From NCBI GenBank assembly GCA_016294985.1, contig JAECRW010000051.1, forward strand, positions 1-9,712: a stretch of 9,712 bases of DNA, given 5' to 3'. The stretch's first letter is position 1, and the number at the start of each line of letters is the position of its first letter. A program made the position numbers and the translations under genes. The DNA comes from Candidatus Sifarchaeum marinoarchaea (GTDB lineage: Archaea; Asgardarchaeota; Sifarchaeia; Borrarchaeales; Borrarchaeaceae). This document shows positions 1-6,192 of this stretch, piece by piece. The notes beneath the pieces are model-generated. The model was given only the letters and a program-made list of their open reading frames with translations, made no database searches and was not told where the DNA came from.

Positions 1-56
1 GACCCCCAGATAAACTAACAACTTTTGCTAAAAAAGTTATCTCAAAGTTAAAATAA
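1..56 (+). CDS. C-terminal fragment of an upstream gene (partial)
   Basis: Reading from base 3, the window opens with an uninterrupted frame of 17 codons, PPDKLTTFAKKVISKLK, ending in TAA at 54-56. The other two plus-strand frames hit stops within the first 18 bases. A Lys-rich amphipathic helix is a common protein C-terminus, so this is probably the tail of a gene whose body lies to the left of the window. Nothing about its function can be read from 17 residues. The short length means a chance open frame cannot be excluded. Confidence 0.4.
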   Translation, partial: PPDKLTTFAKKVISKLK

Positions 57-79
57 TCACCAATTTCTGGGTACTTACT

Positions 80-237
80 TATTCTCTGATCGACCCATTA
101 AGCTGATAAGAGAATACCTCACCTTAGGATACCATACGGATGCACCCTCCGCATCATTCCGCCGGAAGATGCAACTCTCCGGCTACCTAAACTCGGCAAA
201 TGTACACGTTTGTATAGCTTCATCCTATGCGTAGCTA
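80..237 (-). ncRNA. candidate structured non-coding RNA, unidentified class
   Basis: Bases 121-240 contain 60 G or C in 120, while 241-360 contain 25 in 120. In an AT-rich genome such an island without a credible protein usually marks a structured RNA. Hairpins found by eye are 80-87 with 109-116 (8 bp), 134-140 with 148-154, 161-166 with 178-183 (GCCGGA/TCCGGC), 201-206 with 211-216, and 215-219 with 233-237. A long-range helix, 125-130 with 222-227, would close a multibranch junction around three of them. The minus strand is preferred because extra G-U pairs form there in the long-range, 134-154 and 161-183 helices, although hairpin 201-216 pairs better on the plus strand. No tRNA, SRP RNA, RNase P RNA or known riboswitch signature was recognised. 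Ends and strand are approximate. Confidence 0.45.
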
Positions 238-463
238 GACTTAACCTAATGATGAAAAATGTACCAAAATGATTTTTACAAAGAAAATAATAATCTTTAA
301 AAATTAATATATGAAAGAACAATTGACATTATAAATGAAAATGAACGAAAGAGGTACTACATTAACAAAGAGAATAACTATATCAAATTACGGAATATAA
401 TACAAGTTTCTAATACCGTGTCCTTACTGTTTCCTTACAGCTGTTTTAATAGAGGGAACATGA

Positions 464-694
464 ATGTATAGCGAATTTAAATTCAAATTAAAGTTAAAGG
501 AATTTGAGGACAAGCTCAGAGTATTAGAACAAATACCTCCTCAAATAACTGAAATTTTAACCGACTGTGGTGCCTATTATGATTTGCAACTTACAGATGA
601 CGATTTGGTAGCCTTTATTTCTGGTCTTGCTAAGACGTACCTTATCGTAAAAAAGAAACTAGAGCGCGACTTGTTCCCTGATAACTATAAATAA
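464..694 (+). CDS. small hypothetical protein (76 aa)
   Basis: The function is not recognised. The ATG at 464 is supported by a purine-rich ribosome-binding site AGAGGG at 451-456, seven bases upstream; an overlapping ATG at 460 hits a stop after three codons. The protein starts with a basic, regularly spaced segment (MYSEFKFKLKLKEFEDKLR). A probable helix, a DCGAYYDLQLTDDDL stretch and a Lys-rich C-terminal helix follow. There is one Cys, no membrane segment and no signal peptide, so a small soluble, mostly helical protein is expected. ATATAATAC at 395-403 is a possible TATA box for a short leader. It stands alone between the RNA-like island and the convergent korB gene. The clear ribosome-binding site and ordinary composition favour a real gene, but no family was identified. 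Confidence 0.6.
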   Translation: MYSEFKFKLKLKEFEDKLRVLEQIPPQITEILTDCGAYYDLQLTDDDLVAFISGLAKTYLIVKKKLERDLFPDNYK

Positions 695-950
695 ATCTCC
701 CTTTAGATACCTTGAAAATATTAAATTTTGATCCTCAACAACTTCCGAAAGAAGACGGCACTTAATTTAAATGCGCTTATAAACAGATTTTTTTCATTAG
801 AGAACGAGTGTTAGGTCCATGAAAGGCAATGCAAAGATCTTCTCATCCAGAAAAATAATTAGAGAGCCAAACAGATGCAACACCAAGTTGTGTCCGTAAC
901 ATGAAGCATTCTACACTCAGATAAAACGCTCATCTACTTAGTGACTAGCA

Positions 951-970
951 CTTTCAATAGTTATTGAAGG
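951..970. terminator. hairpin between two convergent genes
   Basis: CTTTCAAT at 951-958 pairs with ATTGAAGG at 963-970 around an AGTT loop: eight pairs on the plus strand including one G-U, with a 6-bp perfect core. It lies eight bases past the korB stop codon and inside the 283-bp gap between the converging small gene (ends 694) and korB (ends 978), where a transcription end is expected. No T-run follows immediately on either strand, so its role as a terminator is uncertain. A separate T-run at 787-793 could end transcription from the small gene. Nothing else convincing was seen in 695-977. Confidence 0.3.
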
Positions 971-977
971 AAGATTT

Positions 978-1835
978 TCAGACGAAACTGAGAAGTTTCT
1001 GTGATACTTTTTCAAGATCTCTTTTTCTCTTATAGACAGGCATATCATTTTCACGGTAAGCAGCGAGGTTTTCCTCAAAAGTTTTTTTAGGATTAATATA
1101 GAAAATACCTAAGGGATACTTTCCTTTTTCTGTTGCTCTTCTAAAGGCCTCTACTCTATCATAAGGATCATGTGAATCATCCAGATAGTAGGTATTCTCT
1201 TTAAACCATTGATACGTATTTAATCTGTTAAAAGTAACACACGGCTGGAAAACATCTATATGAGCATAGCCTCGATGAGTTATGGCTTTCTTTAGAATTT
1301 CTTTTGTTTGTTCTTTGTCACCACAATAAGCTCGTGCAACAAAAGAGGCATTTAAAGCAATTGCAAATGTCAAAGGATTGAACGGTTCAACGAACACACC
1401 TAAATTCTGCATCTTAGTTACGTATCCGAGTTGAGAGGTAGGCGAAGCTTGTCCCTTTGTAAGACCAAAAACCATGTTGTTGTGAATAATGTTTGTAACA
1501 TTTATATTTCTACGGATAGCATGGATTAAATGATTACCACCCTCACCATACGTGCAACCATCTCCGCTTTCGACAATAACTTTAAGTTCCGGATTTACTG
1601 CTTTTATTGCCATAGCCACTGGTAATGATCGTCCGTGAAGTCCATTAAAGAAGTTCATTTTGGTGAAATGCGCCATTTTTGCTGCTTGGCCGATGCCAGT
1701 AACCAACACAATTTCTTCTGGCTTCAAGTCAAGCTCAGTTAAAGTTTCCTTTAAAATATCCATTATAAGAAAGTTTCCGCAGCCAGGACACCAATGATAA
1801 TCAATATCACCCATATCATATGCCTTTTTATCCAA
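978..1835 (-). CDS. korB: 2-oxoacid:ferredoxin oxidoreductase, beta subunit (TPP-binding)
   Basis: This is the thiamine-diphosphate-binding subunit of a cytosolic enzyme that decarboxylates 2-oxo acids to acyl-CoA and reduces ferredoxin. Numbering from the TTG start (285 aa), WCPGCG lies at 15-20. The TPP/Mg motif begins at GDG 91-93 and ends at Asn119-Asn120, followed by FGLTKGQASPTS, and QPCVTFN lies near 197-203. Length and layout match the beta subunits of two-subunit archaeal and bacterial enzymes. The expected cluster Cys are present at 16, 19 and 199, but the position usually reading GIGC reads GIGQ (Gln50). Start choice: AAGGTGATC at 1847-1839 is a full ribosome-binding site in front of TTG 1835; the GTG at 1844 lies inside that site. 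It follows korA with a short gap. Substrate range cannot be read; 2-oxoglutarate is suggested by nearby TCA genes. Confidence 0.9.
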   Translation of the reverse strand: MDKKAYDMGDIDYHWCPGCGNFLIMDILKETLTELDLKPEEIVLVTGIGQAAKMAHFTKMNFFNGLHGRSLPVAMAIKAVNPELKVIVESGDGCTYGEGGNHLIHAIRRNINVTNIIHNNMVFGLTKGQASPTSQLGYVTKMQNLGVFVEPFNPLTFAIALNASFVARAYCGDKEQTKEILKKAITHRGYAHIDVFQPCVTFNRLNTYQWFKENTYYLDDSHDPYDRVEAFRRATEKGKYPLGIFYINPKKTFEENLAAYRENDMPVYKRKRDLEKVSQKLLSFV

Positions 1836-1838
1836 TAA

Positions 1839-1847
1839 GATCACCTT
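1839..1847 (-). promoter_or_regulatory. ribosome-binding site that fixes the korB TTG start
   Basis: Minus-strand AAGGTGATC matches the complement of the conserved archaeal 16S 3' end (GGATCACCTCC). It ends three bases before TTG 1835-1833. The longer open frame begins at GTG 1844, which is part of the ribosome-binding site itself, so that start is unlikely. Citrate synthase in this window has the same GGTGATC followed by TTG. Confidence 0.65.
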
Positions 1848-1853
1848 TTATGA

Positions 1854-3584
1854 TTAAACTATGTTTTCCAGTTTCTCAGTTAATTCTTCTACAGAGAAGG
1901 GTAAACCGTTAAATTTCAGGATCTTGGCGTCGACCTCAATGCCGGTGTATAATTTTATCAATTTACCGAACTGACCTGTTGCATTATTTTCAATAAGAAC
2001 AGTTTTTTCAGCTTTTCTCAGATAATCCGAAGTATCAGGGTGTAATGGGTATACCTGCTTGAAGTGCAGAAATGAAATTTCTTCCTTTTCTAATAACTCC
2101 ATTGCTTCTTTAATTGAATAAAATGTAGATCCCCAACCTACTAAAAGCGTTTTATAGTTCCCATTTCCAATTAACTCTGGAGAGACTACATCGTTTTCTA
2201 AACGCTTCAATTTTTTAAGTCTTTTCTCGACCATTTTTATTCTCATATAATGAAGATCTTCAGAGATATGCGCTTCTTCATCATGTTCGTGACTATCTAC
2301 CCCTACTAGCCCCTCTCCATATCCAGGAATGCCACGAGGAGATATTCCACTTCCAGTCAATTTGTATCTTTTGTAATCCTTATCTGTCTTTATGACATGA
2401 TTTTCTATAGTAACACCTGAGAGATCTAATTGAGGGAGATTATAGTATAAATTGACTAAATAATTATCTGTAAGAATGAATACTGGAACTTGATATTTGT
2501 CAGCAAGAATGAAAGCTTTCTGAGAAAGATAAAAAGCGTCATCAATTTTACCAGGGGCAAGGATAATTCTAGGAAAGAAGCCATGTCCCGCATAGAGAGC
2601 GAGCTCCAGATCTCCTTGTTCTGTCCTAGTTGGCAGTCCTGTTGCTGGTCCTGGCCTTTGAGCAAGATGGATAACTACTGGAGTTTCAGTAACACCAGCG
2701 AGGCTTAGACCTTCACTCATAAGAGCAAAACCTCCACCGGAAGTGGTAACCATACCTCTACCTCCGGCATACCATGAACCGATTGCTGCATTCATTCCAG
2801 CTATTTCATCTTCTATCTGCTCAACTATAATATCAAAATCTTTAGATTCGCCTGAAAGAAATCGCAATACCCCAGTTGAAGGAGCCATTGGGTATCCAAC
2901 GATGAAATTACAGCCACCAGCAATAGCGCCCATTGCTACCGCGTCATTTCCATAAAGAAGAAGTTCATCAAGGACTCGTGGATTCTTTTGAAGTTCAATA
3001 TCAATTTTTTGAGCTTGTTTTAGTTCATCAGCAAGCCCGAAGCCCCTTCTTGATGCCGCAATATTATTATTTACAATTTTTTCGCCTTTACTTGCGAAAC
3101 GTTTTCTAAGAAATTCTTCAACGATCTCTGCTTCAACGTTGCAAAGACATGCAATTAAGCCTATTGCTATGATATTAGAGTATATTTTTCCACCTACTTC
3201 CTCAGCAATTTCGGAGAGAGGTACCTCAACTTCACATTCTGAACATTCAAACGCTCCTTTGATATTTTCCTTTTCTCCAATGATTATTGTTTCATTTGTG
3301 ATTCGTCTTTTCAGATGTGGAATTGCATTTTCATTAAGAGGAATAAGCAAATCAATTCTATCAACATAAGCAGCGACTCTCTTTGACGATACACGTATTT
3401 CAGTAGAATTTATGCCTCCACGAACACGGGACATATACTCCTTTGTTGAGAAGACGTTATATCCTGCTGATTTCATTATTCGAGTTAAAAGTTGTTCAAC
3501 AGTCTGGATACCTTGTCCAGCGGCACCACATATGACGATTGAAACATCATCCTTTTTTTCGAGCGAAAAAGAAGAAGTTCTCAT
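1854..3584 (-). CDS. korA: 2-oxoacid:ferredoxin oxidoreductase, alpha subunit (gamma-alpha fusion)
   Basis: This is the partner of the beta subunit encoded just downstream. The 576-residue protein begins with the gamma (Rossmann-like) domain at about 13-190 (CGAAGQGIQT, then YMSRVRGGINSTEIRV). The pyrimidine-binding alpha domain spans about 205-395: YGNDAVAMGA, YPMAPST at 231-237, EDEIAGMNAAIG, TSGGGFALMSEG, GLPTRTEQGDLELAL. A linker holding the conserved GVDSHEHDEEAHISED motif (428-443) leads to a transketolase-C-like domain at about 475-576. YPMAPST stands where the classic motif is YPITPS, so this is a divergent subgroup. No ferredoxin-like delta domain or gene is present, as in the two-subunit type. 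No ribosome-binding site precedes ATG 3584, while ATATAA lies at 3606-3601, so the transcript may be leaderless or have a very short leader. Substrate unknown. Confidence 0.9.
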   Translation of the reverse strand: MRTSSFSLEKKDDVSIVICGAAGQGIQTVEQLLTRIMKSAGYNVFSTKEYMSRVRGGINSTEIRVSSKRVAAYVDRIDLLIPLNENAIPHLKRRITNETIIIGEKENIKGAFECSECEVEVPLSEIAEEVGGKIYSNIIAIGLIACLCNVEAEIVEEFLRKRFASKGEKIVNNNIAASRRGFGLADELKQAQKIDIELQKNPRVLDELLLYGNDAVAMGAIAGGCNFIVGYPMAPSTGVLRFLSGESKDFDIIVEQIEDEIAGMNAAIGSWYAGGRGMVTTSGGGFALMSEGLSLAGVTETPVVIHLAQRPGPATGLPTRTEQGDLELALYAGHGFFPRIILAPGKIDDAFYLSQKAFILADKYQVPVFILTDNYLVNLYYNLPQLDLSGVTIENHVIKTDKDYKRYKLTGSGISPRGIPGYGEGLVGVDSHEHDEEAHISEDLHYMRIKMVEKRLKKLKRLENDVVSPELIGNGNYKTLLVGWGSTFYSIKEAMELLEKEEISFLHFKQVYPLHPDTSDYLRKAEKTVLIENNATGQFGKLIKLYTGIEVDAKILKFNGLPFSVEELTEKLENIV

Positions 3585-3586
3585 AG

Positions 3587-3687
3587 GTTAGTCTATAGCC
3601 TTATATGACTTTAAAAAAAGTTGCGTTTCAGGAATATTCTTTTTGAGTTCTACAAGTTAGTAAGAACATAGTATTAAATAGACTAAC
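3587..3687. promoter_or_regulatory. divergent promoter region with inverted repeats (possible operator)
   Basis: GTTAGTCTAT at 3587-3596 and ATAGACTAAC at 3678-3687 are perfect inverted copies. Relative to transcription, each sits in the same orientation just ahead of its gene: one ends two bases before the korA ATG, the other lies upstream of the amidohydrolase. A further perfect pair, AGTTAGT 3655-3661 and ACTAACT 3682-3688, brackets TATTAAATA at 3672-3680, the best TATA box for the amidohydrolase. ATATAA on the minus strand at 3606-3601 is the candidate korA TATA box. The layout suggests one regulator acting on both genes; this is inferred from repeats alone. Confidence 0.5.
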
Positions 3688-3754
3688 TACATAGAGAGGA
3701 TAATCAATCTCAATGTTCTTTTCACGATTAGGAAAAGAATGAGGAGGTAATCTT

Positions 3755-4900
3755 ATGTTAGATTTATCAGATCTCCCTGTAATTGACGACCATGCTCATA
3801 TGTTTGGGCCAGATGCGAAAGATGCCAACCCAGTAAGAAGTTTTACTATGTTAGAACATCCGAAAGACATAGAACATCAACTTCTTTATCATTGCGCTGC
3901 TCGTGCTCTTGCAAAACTGTATGGGTGCAATCCTGAAGAAGAAGAGATTTTTAAACTTAGGAAAGCGAAAGCACAAAACAACTTCGAAGAATTTGTAGCT
4001 GATATTTTCCAGAAGGCAAATATTGAGGCACTTATCGTTGATCCGGGTTATCCACCCACGATTACTGTGGAAGAATTCCAAGAAATCGTTCCTGTTAAGG
4101 TATATTCAGTTGAGCGTATTGATGAACACCTATTTGATGAGGTTATGGAAAAATCCAACACTTTTGATGAATTATTGGACACTTTCTATGAACAATTAGA
4201 TCAATGGTTTAAGAAGAAGGACGTCGTAGGTTTGAAAACGATCACAGCATATGTCACAGGTCTTAATATTCCAAGAGTTGATCGTGATCGTGCAGAAGAG
4301 ATTTTTAAAGAGTTTCTGAAGGACAAAAAGCGCTGGATTGTTGAATTTGGCTTTGGTCAAAAACACTATATTGGACCCTTTGAAATGCGGATCTTTCTGT
4401 TCTGGGAAGCTTTAGCCAGATGTGCAGAGAAGAAAGTACCGTTCCAAATCCATACTGGTGATGGTGATATGGACATGAAGGACATGAAAGAAGCGAGCGC
4501 TCTCCTTCTCCAAAAGAGTGTTTTAAATGATGAATTAGCAAAACAGGTGGAACTTGTTCTAGTCCATAGCAGTTATCCAGAAGTGGAGTTTGCTAGTTAT
4601 CTTAGTTATGTATACACGAACGTCCATATAGATCTCTCGCATCTGAACCCTTTCCTAAACGTACTTGTTGGTCGAAAAATTGAGGAAGCATTCATGTGGA
4701 CTCCCTTTAGCCGCATTTTGTACGGAACGGATGCGTATGGTATTCCTGAGTTCTACTGGTTTGGAGTAATGAACTTTAAGAAAGAGTTGGAAAGAGTTCT
4801 TGGATATTTGGTAGCTAGGGATGCGCTTGATGAAGACTATGCGTATAAGGCTGCCGGGATGATCCTATCGGAAAATGCAAGAAAACTTTACAGCATATAA
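3755..4900 (+). CDS. FluG/nodulin-type amidohydrolase (metal-dependent TIM-barrel hydrolase)
   Basis: A 381-residue amidohydrolase-superfamily protein with a complete set of metal-site residues: His13 and His15 (VIDDHAH, end of strand 1), Lys161 (GLKT, a candidate carboxylated Lys), His233 (QIHTGDGD), His271 (LVHSSYP) and Asp326 (LYGTDAYG). IHTGDGD, LVHSSYP and YGTDAYGIPEFYWFG resemble the N-terminal half of FluG and plant nodulin/glutamine-synthetase-like proteins. In those, an amidohydrolase domain is fused to a glutamine-synthetase domain; here it stands alone. Family members hydrolyse amide or similar C-N bonds, but the substrate is not known. No signal peptide, so cytosolic. ATG 3755 is fixed by the strong GAGGAGGT site at 3741-3748. 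It is divergent from korAB with a shared repeat, and a hairpin plus T-run follows, so it is probably monocistronic. Confidence 0.8.
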   Translation: MLDLSDLPVIDDHAHMFGPDAKDANPVRSFTMLEHPKDIEHQLLYHCAARALAKLYGCNPEEEEIFKLRKAKAQNNFEEFVADIFQKANIEALIVDPGYPPTITVEEFQEIVPVKVYSVERIDEHLFDEVMEKSNTFDELLDTFYEQLDQWFKKKDVVGLKTITAYVTGLNIPRVDRDRAEEIFKEFLKDKKRWIVEFGFGQKHYIGPFEMRIFLFWEALARCAEKKVPFQIHTGDGDMDMKDMKEASALLLQKSVLNDELAKQVELVLVHSSYPEVEFASYLSYVYTNVHIDLSHLNPFLNVLVGRKIEEAFMWTPFSRILYGTDAYGIPEFYWFGVMNFKKELERVLGYLVARDALDEDYAYKAAGMILSENARKLYSI

Positions 4901-4943
4901 GTTCGGCTTCGGGGAACTTAGTTTTATCAATTTATTTTTTTAT
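4898..4943 (+). terminator. hairpin and T-run ending the amidohydrolase transcript
   Basis: TAAGTTC at 4898-4904 pairs perfectly with GAACTTA at 4914-4920 around a GC-rich loop, and TTTATTTTTTTAT follows at 4931-4943. The stop codon TAA forms the base of the stem. A hairpin followed by a T-run, or the T-run alone, fits archaeal termination. It separates the amidohydrolase from the next gene, whose ATG is 193 bases downstream of the stop. Confidence 0.6.
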
Positions 4944-5093
4944 CTCTCTTGCCTGATAGAACAAGGTTTCTTTTTTGTGGATTATCTGTTACAATGAAAA
5001 TATTTTTGTTCAACCTCAGTAAGATAAGTGTTTACAAACCTGTAATCTAACGGGAATGTATTGGTTCTATTTGGCGAGATGTAGTGGATAAAA

Positions 5094-6137
5094 ATGTCAT
5101 TAGAGGACATACGAAATAAAGCGAGAGAGAAACTCAAAGGGGTTTGTGGAGTTTATAAAATCTGCGATGGCGACCCTATGGGGAGGATTTGTCAAGGACA
5201 AAGCTATGGACGTCCCATTGGCATTGGTGGTATTGGAAGCGGTGCCAGTTTCGCAAATAATATCAAAGCACTTGAAAAAATTCGTTTAAAAATGCGATTA
5301 ATCGGACCTCAGTTTGAGCCTGATACGAGTATGACTTTATTCGGAAAGCCTATAACCATGCCAATCTTAGGTGGAAGTGTCTCAGGCGTGAATAGTTTTG
5401 GAGGCGAGAACGTAATAACAGAAAAAGAATTTTGCAGGGCAGTAGTTATTGGTTGTAAGGCAGCGGGCACAATTGGATTTCGAGGAGACACGTACACCTA
5501 CAGCCTCGATGAGACACCAGGCCTTGATGCAATACACGAAGCTGGTGGATGGGGCGTCAAAATAAGCAAACCAAGGGAGCAATCGGTCATGATTGAATTC
5601 TTTAAGAGGGCTGAGCAAATTGGCTGTATTGCTGTTGGTACAGACGTCGAAGGATGTGGCTCTTCGATAATGGCAAAATATAACAAACCCGTTTTTCGCA
5701 AGTCTGTTGAAGACCTTCGTGAACTTGTTTCATGTACATCGCTTCCGTTTATTGTAAAAGGTATAATGACTGTCGAAGATGCTATTGCTTCAATCGAAGC
5801 CGGAGCGTCCGCAATTGTTGTATCTAACCATGGGGGACGAGTTTTGGATCACACTCCAGGAACCGCCGAAGTTCTTCCCGAAATTGTTGATGAAGTGAAG
5901 GGAAAGGTCACAATTTTAGCGGACGGTGGTGTCAGAACCGGCTTTGATGTTTTGAAAATGCTTGCTCTCGGTGCTGATGCAGTACTTATCGGTCGCGATA
6001 TAGTTCGCGCTGCTGTTGGTGGCGGAAGTGATGGCGTAAGGATTCATTTTGAGTATTTACAAAAAATTCTTAGAAGGGCAATGCTAATGACAGATTGTCC
6101 CACACTAAAAGACATCACTCCTGACATCTTATGTTGA
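5094..6137 (+). CDS. FMN-dependent alpha-hydroxy-acid oxidising enzyme
   Basis: A 347-residue TIM-barrel flavoprotein of the lactate/glycolate-oxidase family, which oxidises 2-hydroxy acids to 2-oxo acids. Visible family residues are Lys222 (FIVKGI, contacts FMN), catalytic His246 and substrate Arg249 (SNHGGR), the FMN-phosphate loops DGGVRTG (277-283) and GADAVLIGR (293-301), and Asp184 at the position of the active-site Asp. It belongs to the short subgroup common in anaerobes, with a Cys-containing N-terminus (Cys18, Cys24, Cys33) and GTDVEGCGS where oxidases carry an Arg-containing segment. It may therefore be a dehydrogenase rather than an oxygen-using oxidase. SNHGGR argues against type-2 IPP isomerase. 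ATG 5094 follows a weak GTGGA at 5084-5088. AAAATATTTT at 4997-5006 is a possible TATA box. The product could feed the ferredoxin oxidoreductase encoded upstream; substrate unknown. Confidence 0.82.
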   Translation: MSLEDIRNKAREKLKGVCGVYKICDGDPMGRICQGQSYGRPIGIGGIGSGASFANNIKALEKIRLKMRLIGPQFEPDTSMTLFGKPITMPILGGSVSGVNSFGGENVITEKEFCRAVVIGCKAAGTIGFRGDTYTYSLDETPGLDAIHEAGGWGVKISKPREQSVMIEFFKRAEQIGCIAVGTDVEGCGSSIMAKYNKPVFRKSVEDLRELVSCTSLPFIVKGIMTVEDAIASIEAGASAIVVSNHGGRVLDHTPGTAEVLPEIVDEVKGKVTILADGGVRTGFDVLKMLALGADAVLIGRDIVRAAVGGGSDGVRIHFEYLQKILRRAMLMTDCPTLKDITPDILC

Positions 6138-6180
6138 AGTCATTATTTATGGCAATCTTAATTTAAAAGTAAACCATATC

Positions 6181-6190
6181 GGTGGTGATC
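6181..6190 (+). promoter_or_regulatory. ribosome-binding site that fixes the citrate synthase TTG start
   Basis: GGTGGTGATC contains GGTGATC, the exact complement of the archaeal 16S tail, two bases before TTG 6193. No ATG or GTG lies in frame between this site and the conserved GLEGIVALETKIAYIDG segment, so TTG is the only sensible start. Confidence 0.7.
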
Positions 6191-6192
6191 GA

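Noticed and set aside
80..245. tRNA, SRP RNA, RNase P RNA or known riboswitch in the GC-rich island
   Set aside because: Both strands were read for a T-arm GGTTCGAATC-type motif, the SRP helix-8 motif and RNase P core motifs; none was found.
119..322. 67-residue minus-strand open frame
   Set aside because: It spans the border between the GC-rich island and AT-rich DNA. Its first half is hydrophobic, its second half rich in Arg, Ser and Gly, and it has no ribosome-binding site; the hairpins explain the sequence better.
819..899. 26-codon plus-strand open frame with two Cys
   Set aside because: Only a weak TTAGGT precedes the ATG and the composition is unremarkable; chance is the simplest explanation.
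1836..1844. GTG start for korB at 1844
   Set aside because: The GTG is part of the AAGGTGATC ribosome-binding site; TTG 1835 is correctly spaced from it. The difference is only three residues.
2490..3369. several plus-strand open frames of 70-76 residues inside korA
   Set aside because: All are antisense to a conserved gene, have no recognisable domain, and are most simply explained by the coding bias of korA.
4994..5050. 18-codon open frame upstream of the alpha-hydroxy-acid enzyme
   Set aside because: It lacks a well-placed ribosome-binding site and overlaps the best candidate TATA box.
5094..6137. type-2 isopentenyl-diphosphate isomerase, a related FMN TIM-barrel common in archaea
   Set aside because: The SNHGGR motif with catalytic His and Arg belongs to alpha-hydroxy-acid enzymes, and the isomerase N-terminal motif is absent.
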